Below, piece after piece: positions 8,678 to 16,285 of a stretch of DNA of 64,000 nt. The DNA is from AWTP1-13 sp963814055 (GTDB taxonomy: Bacteria; Pseudomonadota; Alphaproteobacteria; Rhizobiales; Hyphomicrobiaceae). Within the stretch, counting starts at the first letter, position 1. Each line of letters opens with the position of its first letter. A program made the translations under genes and the position numbers. Under the pieces are notes generated by a model. That model did no database searches, was not told the DNA's origin, and saw only the letters and a program-made list of their open reading frames with translations. The stretch lies in the NCBI GenBank assembly GCA_963814055.1, contig CAWFBJ010000017.1, positions 186,001 through 250,000 on the forward strand, in the 5' to 3' direction.

Positions 8678-9316
8678 CTACCAGCGCAGCACGCGATGTC
8701 CCGCAAGGGCACCGGTCAGAGTCACCAGGGTCACGGCCAGGGTATACCAGATGGCCACGAATAGGGGTGAATCGTCCGGGCAATGGGTCGCGTAAAGCGC
8801 GGCCGACAGGCCGCCGGCCAGCAGCCCGGCGACCGCGCCCGTTGCCGCGGGGGACCGCGGGGCACCGGCCCGCAGGGCGATCAGCAGGGCCACGAGCGGT
8901 ATGGTCGAAAGCAGTGGAATCGCACTCAAGCACGTGCTCGCGTAGAGGCCGACTGCCCGCTCGTACCAATGCTCCGGCGGTATGACCACGAGTTCGTAGA
9001 ATACCGCTACGGCCAGGAGCGCGGGGGCGACGGCGATCCATCCCACGACGTCCCTCAGGCGAACCTCCGGGCGGGCCAATTCGAGGCATGCTCGCCAGGC
9101 ACATGCCATGCAAACGAGTGCCAGCGTGAACTTGAAAGCGAAGCGCCACGTTACAAAGGCGCTGCTCAGGTCGGGGCGGACACCAAGGGCAAAGGCAAAC
9201 AGCGCTGCCGCGACAAGAGCGCTGAGCGAGGCTGCGCCAAGAACGCGCTGCGCGGGTGAATGCCGCGGCGGAGAAGCATCCTGAACCAGAGCTTCGATGA
9301 GATCATCGGTCTTCAT
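8678..9316 (-). CDS. nrsF: NrsF family (DUF1109) membrane anti-sigma factor
   Basis: A 212-residue integral membrane protein with about six hydrophobic segments (roughly residues 28-46, 59-80, 90-110, 125-150, 157-176, 185-205) and a short cytoplasmic N-terminus starting MKTDDLIEALVQD. This organisation is that of DUF1109/NrsF proteins, which hold an ECF sigma factor at the inner membrane until a stress signal. Its start overlaps the end of the sigma-factor gene by 4 bp (9313-9316), the normal order of these pairs. NrsF-type proteins in Caulobacter use conserved cysteines near the membrane; here Cys69, Cys75 and Cys177 or so are candidates. The assignment rests on topology, length and context. 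Confidence 0.9.
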   Translation of the reverse strand: MKTDDLIEALVQDASPPRHSPAQRVLGAASLSALVAAALFAFALGVRPDLSSAFVTWRFAFKFTLALVCMACAWRACLELARPEVRLRDVVGWIAVAPALLAVAVFYELVVIPPEHWYERAVGLYASTCLSAIPLLSTIPLVALLIALRAGAPRSPAATGAVAGLLAGGLSAALYATHCPDDSPLFVAIWYTLAVTLVTLTGALAGHRVLRW

Positions 9317-9867
9317 GGCTGGTCGTTTCGCATTGCCTTTGAGAGGGAGTGCAAGGCGCGATGCAGCACGACGCGAACCGCGCCTTCCGTCATGCCGAGC
9401 CGCTCAGCCACCTCACGGGCGCTTTGTCCCTCGAGTGAAATGGCGACCACAACGTCGCGTTGCCGGCCCTTGAGTTTGCCGATGGCAGCATCGGCGTCCA
9501 GCCGGCTGGCAACCGATAGCGGTTGGTCGGCAACGAGCGAGTCACTGAATTCGTCAATGGGGATGTGTTGCTGGCCTCGCCCCGATCGCCGCAGATGATC
9601 CAGGAGCTTGTTATGGGATATGGCCCGAACCCACGGCAGCAACGGCTTGTCCTCGATCCATGTATGCCGCTTCAAGTGCATGGCGAGCAGCGTCTCTTGC
9701 ACGATATCCTCAACATCCTCGATCGAAGAGCCATAGCGCAAGAATGCTTGCCGCGCGGACCCGCGCAAAATCGGCGCGAGCAGCCGCAGCAGATTGCGAT
9801 ACGCGTGTGCGTCGCCGCGGTTGGCGGCGCGCATCAACTCGTCAAGTTCCGCCTCCCGCAGCGTCAC
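9313..9867 (-). CDS. sigF: ECF sigma factor (SigF/NrsF type)
   Basis: A 184-residue RNA polymerase sigma factor with only regions 2 and 4. Region 2 spans about residues 20-92 (IEDVEDIVQETLLAMHLKR, then LPWVRAISHNKLLDHLRR). Region 4 spans about 130-178 (LKGRQRDVVVAISLEGQS, helix-turn-helix AREVAERLGMTEGAVRVVLHRA). The GTG at 9867 opens the frame; an ATG at 9834 (residue 12) is a possible alternative because the predicted autoregulatory promoter puts the transcript start only a few bases before 9867. It is followed by its NrsF-type anti-sigma factor with a 4-bp overlap. The promoter at 9880-9908 matches the sequence such sigma factors recognise, so positive autoregulation is likely. Confidence 0.93.
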   Translation of the reverse strand: MTLREAELDELMRAANRGDAHAYRNLLRLLAPILRGSARQAFLRYGSSIEDVEDIVQETLLAMHLKRHTWIEDKPLLPWVRAISHNKLLDHLRRSGRGQQHIPIDEFSDSLVADQPLSVASRLDADAAIGKLKGRQRDVVVAISLEGQSAREVAERLGMTEGAVRVVLHRALHSLSKAMRNDQP

Positions 9868-9879
9868 GTGCTTATCCCT

Positions 9880-9908
9880 TATTCGGACGCCACCGGCCCG
9901 CCGTTACA
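9880..9908 (-). promoter_or_regulatory. ECF-type promoter of the sigF-nrsF operon
   Basis: Read leftward, TGTAACG (9908 to 9902) is followed by 16 bases and then CGAATA (9885 to 9880). This is the -35 (GTAAC) and -10 (CGAA) arrangement known for SigF-type ECF sigma factors. The identical motif with the same spacing occurs on the other strand at 9951-9979. The sigma-factor GTG lies 12 bases beyond the -10 element, so the leader would be very short or absent. Confidence 0.75.
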
Positions 9909-9950
9909 CGTCCGACAAAAAAATCCACGCGAACACAAAACCGTGACGAG

Positions 9951-9979
9951 TGTAACGCCGAAGGCGGTTCCTGCGAATT
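9951..9979 (+). promoter_or_regulatory. ECF-type promoter of the forward glyco-redox operon
   Basis: TGTAACG at 9951-9957, 16 bases, then CGAATT at 9974-9979, matching the reverse promoter 42 bp away base for base in both boxes. It lies 36 bp before the GTG at 10016, which has its own ribosome site TGAGGGA at 10004-10010. The match implies the forward operon is transcribed by the adjacent ECF sigma factor. Confidence 0.75.
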
Positions 9980-10015
9980 ACCCTGTGTCGTCGCGACGGG
10001 CAGTGAGGGATTTGC

Positions 10016-11326
10016 GTGAGCTTTCGCACATTTGATAGGGGGAATTCCAGCACAGCCGTGGCAAACCTCGGCCGGCCTGCGGCTGACGCGGCGCGCCGCC
10101 AAGCGAACCCGCACAAGACTGTAGCTGGGCACGATGTGGCCCCCCGCGACAACCGCATCGCCGTCCAAAACCCCCACCCCGAGACAATCGCCGCCCAGGC
10201 GGGCGGTATTGCGGATGCTGCTACCGGCGGCCTCGTTCCGCCGATCCACGTGGCGAGCACTTTCGTGCGCGATGCCGACAACCAGTATCGGCGGGGCTAC
10301 TGCTATGGCCGGGCAGACAATGCGACCGTTCGCCAGGTCGAGGGCGTTCTGACGGACTTGGAGGGCGGGGCCGCGACCCTCCTGTTCGGCTCCGGCATGG
10401 CCGCAGCCACGACAGCGTTCCTGGCACTGGGGCAACCGGCCCACGTCGTTGCGCCGACGGAGATGTATTGGGGACTGCGGCAATGGCTGGTGGATGAGGC
10501 GCCGCGTCATGGTCTCGAGGCAACGTTTGTCGATGCCGGATCGCCCGCAGCATTGAAGGCCGCTATCCGGCCGGGCCGCACGCAACTGGTCTGGGTCGAG
10601 ACGCCATCCAACCCGCTGTGGACCATCACCGACATGGCCGCCGCGGCACAGATCGCCCATGACGCGGGCGCCCTCCTGGCCGTCGACTCCACGGTATCAA
10701 CACCCGTGCTCACCCGGCCGCTGGCGTTAGGTGCGGACCTGATCCTGCATTCGGCAACGAAATACCTCAACGGCCATTCCGATGTGGTTGCCGGGGCCAT
10801 CGTGTTCGGCCGGATGGCCCACGAGTTCGAAGCCTGCGCCAGGCTGCGCGGCATGCTCGGCGGTGTGCTTGGGCCTTTTGAAGCCTCGCAGCTGTTGCGG
10901 GGATTGCGCACACTGCACGTGCGTGTCCGGCACCAAAGCGCGGCAGCAATGACGATTGCGCGCCACTTCGCCGATCACGCGCAGATCAAGCAGCTGCTGT
11001 ATCCGGGACTTCCTTCTCATCCCGGCCATGCCGTGGCCGTCCGGCAAATGCAGGGCGGATTTGGTGGGATGCTGTCGATGCGGCTCCGAGGCGGCGAGAA
11101 CGCTGCCGTCGCCGCCGCCGCGGGAATGCGCGTCTGGAAGCGCGCGACATCGCTGGGCGGTGTCGAAAGCCTCGTCGAACATCGATCGAGCATCGAGGGT
11201 GCAGGCAGTCCCTGCCCGCCCGACCTGCTGCGCTTCTCTGTCGGACTAGAGAACATCGATGACCTGATCGCCGACATCGAGCAGGCATTTCGACGCCTGA
11301 TCTTCATGAACAAGAGCGCAGGATGA
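10016..11326 (+). CDS. cystathionine gamma-synthase/beta-lyase family PLP-dependent enzyme
   Basis: A 436-residue fold-type I trans-sulfuration enzyme. The PLP lysine is Lys249 in LILHSATKYLNGHSD; LLFGSGMAA (cofactor phosphate), YGRADNAT near the N-terminus and VWVETPSNP are the other family motifs, and SLGGVESLVEH near the C-terminus is typical of cystathionine lyases. The GTG at 10016 is supported by the ribosome site TGAGGGA five bases upstream; the first 50 or so residues are an unusual extension compared with about 390-residue relatives. It cleaves or forms a C-S bond in a sulfur amino acid. As first gene after the ECF-type promoter it links sulfur-amino-acid chemistry to this stress regulon. 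Whether it is a synthase, beta-lyase or gamma-lyase cannot be decided. Confidence 0.9.
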   Translation: MSFRTFDRGNSSTAVANLGRPAADAARRQANPHKTVAGHDVAPRDNRIAVQNPHPETIAAQAGGIADAATGGLVPPIHVASTFVRDADNQYRRGYCYGRADNATVRQVEGVLTDLEGGAATLLFGSGMAAATTAFLALGQPAHVVAPTEMYWGLRQWLVDEAPRHGLEATFVDAGSPAALKAAIRPGRTQLVWVETPSNPLWTITDMAAAAQIAHDAGALLAVDSTVSTPVLTRPLALGADLILHSATKYLNGHSDVVAGAIVFGRMAHEFEACARLRGMLGGVLGPFEASQLLRGLRTLHVRVRHQSAAAMTIARHFADHAQIKQLLYPGLPSHPGHAVAVRQMQGGFGGMLSMRLRGGENAAVAAAAGMRVWKRATSLGGVESLVEHRSSIEGAGSPCPPDLLRFSVGLENIDDLIADIEQAFRRLIFMNKSAG

Positions 11327-11330
11327 GGCC

Positions 11331-12053
11331 ATGAGCTCTGTCGCAGTAGGGATTTTCTGCAAGACACCGGCTGCGGGCTTTTCCAAGACGCGCTTGTCGC
11401 CGCCCCTCCGCCCGGAAGACTGCAGTGCTCTCTCGGCGTGCTTCATCCGTGATCTCGGCACCACGATTTGTTCGCTGGGCAGCGATGTGACGCCTTACGC
11501 CGTCTATACGCCGGTCGGAACTGAGCCCGCGCTACGTGCTTTGCTGCCCCCGCGCTTCCGCCTGATGCTGCAGCGTGACGGTGAGTTCGGCACGCGCCTG
11601 TCGCAGGCCATCGCGGACTTGCTGCAAGCAGGCCATGCGGGCGCAATCCTGGTCAATGCCGACAGCCCAACGCTTCCCGCATCGATCCTGCAATCGGCCG
11701 TCAACGCGCTGCTCAACAAGGATGCCGTCGTGCTCAGCCCGTCGTTTGACGGCGGCTATACCTTGATCGGATTGTCCCGGCCGCACGCCCAGGTGTTTGC
11801 CGACATTCCCTGGAGCACATCGCACGTCCATCGCCTGACAATGCAGCGCGCCGCCGAGATCAATGTTCCTGTCATCAATATTCCGGGCTGGTACGACGTC
11901 GATGACGCGCAGACCCTGCATTTGCTGGAGACTGAGCTCGCGGGCGGGCGCCTTCCGTTCGCCGATCCTGGCCTGAGGGGGACCGAGGCGCCTGCCACGC
12001 GCCAATTCCTCGCACGCCGGCTAGCGCCGCTGGAGGCAGGGGCGTCGTGGTGA
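11331..12053 (+). CDS. DUF2064/TIGR04282-type glycosyltransferase-like protein
   Basis: A 240-residue nucleotide-diphospho-sugar-transferase-fold protein of the DUF2064 family, often labelled arsenosugar biosynthesis glycosyltransferase. Visible features are the N-terminal GIFCKTPAAGFSKTRLSPPL (nucleotide-sugar loop), ILVNADSPTLPAS (acidic metal-binding stretch about residues 100-112) and a C-terminal VINIPGWYDVDDAQTLHLLE. It begins 4 bp after the PLP enzyme and overlaps the next gene by 7 bp, so it is in the same operon. No arsenic methyltransferase lies nearby, so a role with the two other glycosyltransferases here is more likely than arsenosugar synthesis. Confidence 0.87.
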   Translation: MSSVAVGIFCKTPAAGFSKTRLSPPLRPEDCSALSACFIRDLGTTICSLGSDVTPYAVYTPVGTEPALRALLPPRFRLMLQRDGEFGTRLSQAIADLLQAGHAGAILVNADSPTLPASILQSAVNALLNKDAVVLSPSFDGGYTLIGLSRPHAQVFADIPWSTSHVHRLTMQRAAEINVPVINIPGWYDVDDAQTLHLLETELAGGRLPFADPGLRGTEAPATRQFLARRLAPLEAGASW

Positions 12054-13417
12054 TCGCCACACAGACTTCGATCGTGACGGCCCATCGCCGCGGGCAATCG
12101 TCGTTGCTCGTCCTTGGCGGCCTTGGGCTGCTAATGCTGGCGTTCGTGGCCGTCGCGCCCTGGATTTTACGCACATACGATTACGCACTCTTTGTACCGG
12201 CGATCGTTCTCTCGGGCGCCATCACAATGGCAGCCGCAGCGCTGGCGCCTTCCGTGCCCGAGCGGTGGGGGCTGATCGTGATCGTGGCGATGGCAGTCGC
12301 GATGCGGCTGCTTGTCGTCGGTCAAGAACCGTTCCTGTCCACGGATATCTATCGCTACGTGTGGGATGGCCGCGTGCAGGCCGCAGGCATCAACCCCTAC
12401 GCCTTCGTGCCGGCCGACGAAGCCCTAGCGTCCCTGCGAGACGCTGCGATCTATCCCAACATCAATCGGGCGGACTATGCCGTCACCGCCTATCCGCCGG
12501 TCGCGCAGATGTTCTTCTTTGCCGTGACGCGCATCTCGGAGACCCTGACGGCAATGCGCCTGGCGATGGTGGCCTGCGAGATCGTCGTTGTCGCGGTTCT
12601 GATCGATTTGCTGCGTCGCATCCATCTTCCCGTCACCGCCGTCGTGGCCTGGGCCTGGCATCCGCTCGTGATCTGGGAAATCGCCAACAACGGACATGCC
12701 GATGCTCTGATGGTGGCGCTGCTGATGATTGGTGTGTGGCTGCTGGTTCGCAATCGGAGAATCGCAGGGGCCATCGCCGTGGCGCTCGCCGCTTTGGTGA
12801 AGCCGTACGCCGTCGTTGCGCTGCCTGCTTTCTGGCGGCCGTGGGATTGGCGCGCGCCCGCCGCTGCGGTTGCCGCCGCAGCACTCTGTTACCTGCCCTA
12901 TGCGGGTGCCGGAAGCGGTATCCTCGGCTTCGCGACGACCAGCGGTTACTTGTCGGAGGAAGGCTTTACCGACGGAGGCGGCTATTGGCTGGTTGCGCTG
13001 GCACGCGCTGCGGTTGGCGACCTTCCCGGACTGACCATCGCCTACATGGTTTGCGGTCTCGCCGTCATGACGTGGCTAGTGCTGCGCGGGCTGTCGCGCC
13101 CGCATGAATCACCGCAACAAGCGCTCCTGCACATAGGCACGCTGTTGATGGCAGCGCTCTTCATCCTGTCGCCCAACTACCCGTGGTATGTCCTCGCCGT
13201 CGTGCCGTTTGCCGCCCTTGGCAGCGGCGCTCCCGCCTGGGCCATGACGCTGGCGGCGATCCTGCTCTACAAGCCGGCAATGCTTCCAGGTCACGAACTG
13301 GCCTGGAAAACCATCGCCACCCTTCCCTTTGTCGTCGCCGTTGCAGCGCGCCTATTGCCAGGCGCCTCCATCTTCACGCGCCTTCGGAGCGCAAACGCGG
13401 ATCGGCGGAGGGCGTAG
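12047..13417 (+). CDS. polytopic glycosyltransferase, GT87/mannosyltransferase-like
   Basis: A 456-residue inner-membrane protein with about eleven to twelve hydrophobic segments. After the first segments comes EPFLSTDIYRYVWDGRVQAAGINPY (residues about 87-111), with the acidic DIYRYVWDG motif characteristic of polyprenyl-phosphate-dependent GT-C mannosyltransferases (GT87/DUF2029 and MptB-like). HPLVIWEIANNGHADALMVALL and ALVKPYAVVALPAFWR are further family segments. It probably uses a lipid-linked sugar, plausibly made by the GT2 enzyme encoded next, to glycosylate a periplasmic acceptor. The start GTG overlaps the preceding gene by 7 bp. Confidence 0.88.
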   Translation: MVIATQTSIVTAHRRGQSSLLVLGGLGLLMLAFVAVAPWILRTYDYALFVPAIVLSGAITMAAAALAPSVPERWGLIVIVAMAVAMRLLVVGQEPFLSTDIYRYVWDGRVQAAGINPYAFVPADEALASLRDAAIYPNINRADYAVTAYPPVAQMFFFAVTRISETLTAMRLAMVACEIVVVAVLIDLLRRIHLPVTAVVAWAWHPLVIWEIANNGHADALMVALLMIGVWLLVRNRRIAGAIAVALAALVKPYAVVALPAFWRPWDWRAPAAAVAAAALCYLPYAGAGSGILGFATTSGYLSEEGFTDGGGYWLVALARAAVGDLPGLTIAYMVCGLAVMTWLVLRGLSRPHESPQQALLHIGTLLMAALFILSPNYPWYVLAVVPFAALGSGAPAWAMTLAAILLYKPAMLPGHELAWKTIATLPFVVAVAARLLPGASIFTRLRSANADRRRA

Positions 13418-13420
13418 CTC

Positions 13421-14197
13421 ATGCAGCTTGGAGCCATCAACGCCATCGTTTCCGTTGTCATTCCATGCCTTGACGAGGAAGAGCCCATAGCCGGCGTCGT
13501 TCGCGAGGTGTTGGCCCAGGGCGCCGACGAGGTGATCGTCGTCGATAACGGCTCGCGTGACGCGACCGCGGCGCACGCTCGAGACGCCGGCGCGAGGGTG
13601 ATTTCGGAACCTCGGCGCGGCTATGGACTCGCATGCGCTGCCGGCGTCGGCGGGGTCCGTCCTGATGCGCAGATCGTGTGCTTCCTGGATGGCGACGGCA
13701 GCGACGTGCCGGCATTTATGAGCGCGATCACATCCCCGATCGCGCATGCAGAAGCCGATTTCGTCATGGGCTCGCGCCTGCGCGGCAATCGCGAACCCGG
13801 CAGCATGACGCCGCAGCAGATTGTTGCGGGGCGCGTTGCCGGCGCACTCATGCGGCTCGTCTGGGGCGTGCGGTTCACCGACATGTCCCCGTTCCGCGCC
13901 ATGCGCGTCGACGATTTGCGGGGCCTCGGCATGAGGGAGACGACCTATGGCTGGAACCTGGAAATGCAGATGCGCGCGGCGGCGGCGGGGTTGCGCATTC
14001 TCGAGGTTCCCGTGGACCACAGGTGCCGCCGCGGTGGCGTTTCCAAGGTTTCGGGCAACCTGAGCGCCGGCCTCAGTGCCGCGTGGAAGATCACCACCAC
14101 GTTTCTCCGCCTCGCAGCGACCCTGCGCACAAAGCCTGAGGGTTTGCCCGTCGATCGTCGCCAACAGCAGGACAAGTCCGGAGCCATGCATGTGTAG
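13421..14197 (+). CDS. family 2 glycosyltransferase (dolichol-phosphate-mannose synthase-like)
   Basis: A 258-residue soluble GT-A enzyme. Motifs in order: SVVIPCLDEEEPI (residues 9-21), EVIVVDNGSRDAT (about 38-50), the metal site CFLDGDGSDVP (about 86-96), FVMGSRLRGNREPGSM (about 112-127) and FTDMSPFRAMR. The closest pattern is polyprenyl-phosphate mannose/glucose synthase without the C-terminal membrane domain. Such enzymes load a sugar on undecaprenyl phosphate for GT-C transferases, and the preceding gene encodes exactly such an enzyme. It lies 3 bp after that gene and overlaps the PRC-barrel gene by 8 bp. Confidence 0.91.
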   Translation: MQLGAINAIVSVVIPCLDEEEPIAGVVREVLAQGADEVIVVDNGSRDATAAHARDAGARVISEPRRGYGLACAAGVGGVRPDAQIVCFLDGDGSDVPAFMSAITSPIAHAEADFVMGSRLRGNREPGSMTPQQIVAGRVAGALMRLVWGVRFTDMSPFRAMRVDDLRGLGMRETTYGWNLEMQMRAAAAGLRILEVPVDHRCRRGGVSKVSGNLSAGLSAAWKITTTFLRLAATLRTKPEGLPVDRRQQQDKSGAMHV

Positions 14198-14690
14198 ACG
14201 GACAAAGACGGCTACTCTGGCCATCGTTCTGAGCCTGGTGGCAGGGCCGGCTCTGGCGCAACAGCATCCTGCAGGACGGATTGTCACGGCTGCAACCAGC
14301 GAGAAGCCGACAGCCGAGAGTGCGCCCAAAGAAACGCGTCAGCTTTCGCCCGAAGAAAAGATGCAGCGGCGGTTTCCGCAGCCGGCCCGAGTCGGCGACC
14401 TCATTGGCTTGCGCTTGCTCGACGACAACGATCGCACCATCGGCCATATTAAGCTCGTCGTCAGAACGGCGGCCGGAAAGCTTCAGCTCATCGTGACCTA
14501 CGGCGGCTTTCTTGGCTGGCGTCAGCGCCTGGTGGCCGTTCCGATCGAGGTTGTTGCCATCGCCGGCCGCCAACTCGCTGCTCTCGACATGACCAGGGCG
14601 GAGTTCGAGTCCGCACCAGCTTGGAATGAGGCGCTGACGACGCCGGTGGCTGCGGACGATGTCATTCGAATTGCCTTGTACAAGCGCTGA
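14190..14690 (+). CDS. secreted PRC-barrel domain protein
   Basis: A 166-residue protein starting at the ATG at 14190, which overlaps the previous gene. A Sec signal peptide (TKTATLAIVLSLVAGPALA, cleavage before QQ) is followed by a low-complexity linker and a PRC-barrel-like domain (about residues 62-140: VGDLIGLRLLDDNDRTIGHI, then LIVTYGGFLGWRQRLVAVP). Periplasmic PRC-barrel proteins are thought to be small interaction modules. Its position between glycosyltransferases and the cytochrome b/molybdenum oxidoreductase pair suggests a scaffold in the periplasm; no catalytic residues are evident. Confidence 0.82.
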   Translation: MCRRTKTATLAIVLSLVAGPALAQQHPAGRIVTAATSEKPTAESAPKETRQLSPEEKMQRRFPQPARVGDLIGLRLLDDNDRTIGHIKLVVRTAAGKLQLIVTYGGFLGWRQRLVAVPIEVVAIAGRQLAALDMTRAEFESAPAWNEALTTPVAADDVIRIALYKR

Positions 14691-14753
14691 CCATGAAGAG
14701 CACGGCAACCATCTTTGATGCAAACGGCACCGACAACCTGACGAGAAAGACCA

Positions 14754-15458
14754 ATGGCAGACGACAGCATGGACTCACCGCAACAGCAGCTGACGCGTCC
14801 TCTGCATCCGCTGCCGCTCCGCCTCATGCATTGGACCAATGCGGTTGCGATGATCGTCATGATCGGCAGCGGCTGGCAGATCTACAACGACGAGGTTTTG
14901 TTCGGCTGGCTTCACTTTCCCAGCTGGATCACGATCGGCGGCGGAGCCGAGGGCGCCCTGCAGTGGCATTTCCTGGCCATGTGGATCCTGGTGCTCAATG
15001 GTTTTGCCTATCTGGCATACGGGCTGAAGACCGGCCGCTTTCGGCGCATGCTGCTTCCGATTCATCCCCACGAGGTGCTGCTGGAAATACGCAAGGCGCT
15101 TCGCCTGGATCTCGAGCACGAGGATCTTACCCGCTACAACGCCGTGCAGCGCCTGCTGTATGTCGGCATCATCGCCGTCATCATCGTGCAGGTCTTGTCC
15201 GGCCTGATCATCTGGAAGCCGGTACAGTTCTCGGAGCTGTCGTTTCTCTTCTACGACTTCCAGGGCGCGCGGCTCGCGCACTTCATCGGCATGGTCGCGA
15301 TCGTCGGGTTCGTTCTTGTGCATGTCGCGTTGGCGCTCATCGTGCCGCAGACATTGGTGGCGATGTTGAAAGGCGGTCCCCAAGTTCCCAAGAATCCGGC
15401 AGAAGCAACCCTGGAAGCGGATGCGTCCGCACATCTCAAATCAGGATCGGCTGGGTAG
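14754..15458 (+). CDS. cytochrome b561-family membrane subunit
   Basis: A 234-residue membrane protein with four main hydrophobic segments, of the cytochrome b561/Ni-Fe-hydrogenase b-type fold. Candidate haem ligands are His26 (PLRLMHWTNA), a histidine in ALQWHFLAMWILVL, and the spaced pair in ARLAHFIGMVAIVGFVLVHVALAL. It lies 4 bp before the molybdopterin oxidoreductase and is almost certainly its quinone-facing electron partner, in the way YedZ/MsrQ serves YedY/MsrP, although this protein belongs to a different b-type family. The ATG at 14754 is 63 bp after the PRC-barrel gene. Confidence 0.88.
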   Translation: MADDSMDSPQQQLTRPLHPLPLRLMHWTNAVAMIVMIGSGWQIYNDEVLFGWLHFPSWITIGGGAEGALQWHFLAMWILVLNGFAYLAYGLKTGRFRRMLLPIHPHEVLLEIRKALRLDLEHEDLTRYNAVQRLLYVGIIAVIIVQVLSGLIIWKPVQFSELSFLFYDFQGARLAHFIGMVAIVGFVLVHVALALIVPQTLVAMLKGGPQVPKNPAEATLEADASAHLKSGSAG

Positions 15459-15462
15459 AACC

Positions 15463-16254
15463 ATGGCACTTCGCACACCCTCGTCTTCCATCTTCCGCCC
15501 CAAGCGCGGCATCGATCAAAGCGTGCTGGAGGAAAACAAGCAGCTGGTCGATACGATCAACCGGCGCAAGGTTCTGCGCGGCGCCGTCAGCCTCGGCGCC
15601 CTGTCGATGCTCACCGGTTGCGACGTTACCCGTCGCGACTCTGTCCAGAGCGTGCTGCGAACGGTGTCGCAGTGGAACGACCGCGCTCAAGCGGCGCTGT
15701 TCAGGCCGAACCACCTCGCACCGACGTATGCGCCTTCGCAGGTCGTCAAGCCGCCGCGCTTCAACGCCTATTACGATGTGGAGGACGTCGCACCGGTCGA
15801 CGCTGCCAGCTGGAAGCTGGAGCTAAGTGGCCTGATCGAGGACAAGCGGCCCTGGACGGCCCGCCAGATCTACGAACTGCCCGAGCAGGAGATCATCGTA
15901 CGCCACATCTGCGTAGAGGGATGGGACTACATCGGCCAGTGGTCGGGCGTGAACCTGCGCCACTTTCTGCAGCGCATCGGCGCCGACCTGACGGCCAAAT
16001 ACGTATCGTTCCGATGTGCCGATGACTACTACGGCAGCATCGACATGCCGTCCGCACTGCATCCGCAGACGCTGCTCGCCACCAAGTATGCCGGCGAGCC
16101 CATCACGGATCCGTTCGGATTTCCATTGCGCCTGCGGACCGCCGTCAAGCTCGGCTTCAAGAATCCCAAGTGGATCACGGCCATGGAGGTCACGAACACG
16201 TATCGGGGCGGTTACTGGGAGGATCGCGGCTTCAACTGGTTCAGCGGCATCTAG
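15463..16254 (+). CDS. molybdopterin-dependent oxidoreductase (YedY/sulfite-oxidase-like), Tat-exported lipoprotein candidate
   Basis: A 263-residue catalytic subunit with the sulfite-oxidase molybdopterin domain. The molybdenum ligand is Cys150 in RHICVEGWDYIGQWSG; later YVSFRCADDYYGSIDM and GFPLRLRTAVKLGFKNPKWI are typical. The N-terminus has a twin-arginine stretch NRRKVLRG (33-40) followed by a hydrophobic segment ending in SMLTGC, a lipobox with Cys53, so it looks Tat-exported and then lipid-anchored on the periplasmic side. The 32-residue extension before the twin arginines is unusually long. Together with the cytochrome b it would form a periplasmic reductase or oxidase. Substrate could be sulfite, a sulfoxide or oxidised methionine; sequence alone does not decide. 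Confidence 0.88.
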   Translation: MALRTPSSSIFRPKRGIDQSVLEENKQLVDTINRRKVLRGAVSLGALSMLTGCDVTRRDSVQSVLRTVSQWNDRAQAALFRPNHLAPTYAPSQVVKPPRFNAYYDVEDVAPVDAASWKLELSGLIEDKRPWTARQIYELPEQEIIVRHICVEGWDYIGQWSGVNLRHFLQRIGADLTAKYVSFRCADDYYGSIDMPSALHPQTLLATKYAGEPITDPFGFPLRLRTAVKLGFKNPKWITAMEVTNTYRGGYWEDRGFNWFSGI

Positions 16255-16285
16255 TGTGCCCGCACAGCGAGAGGTAGGCAAACTC

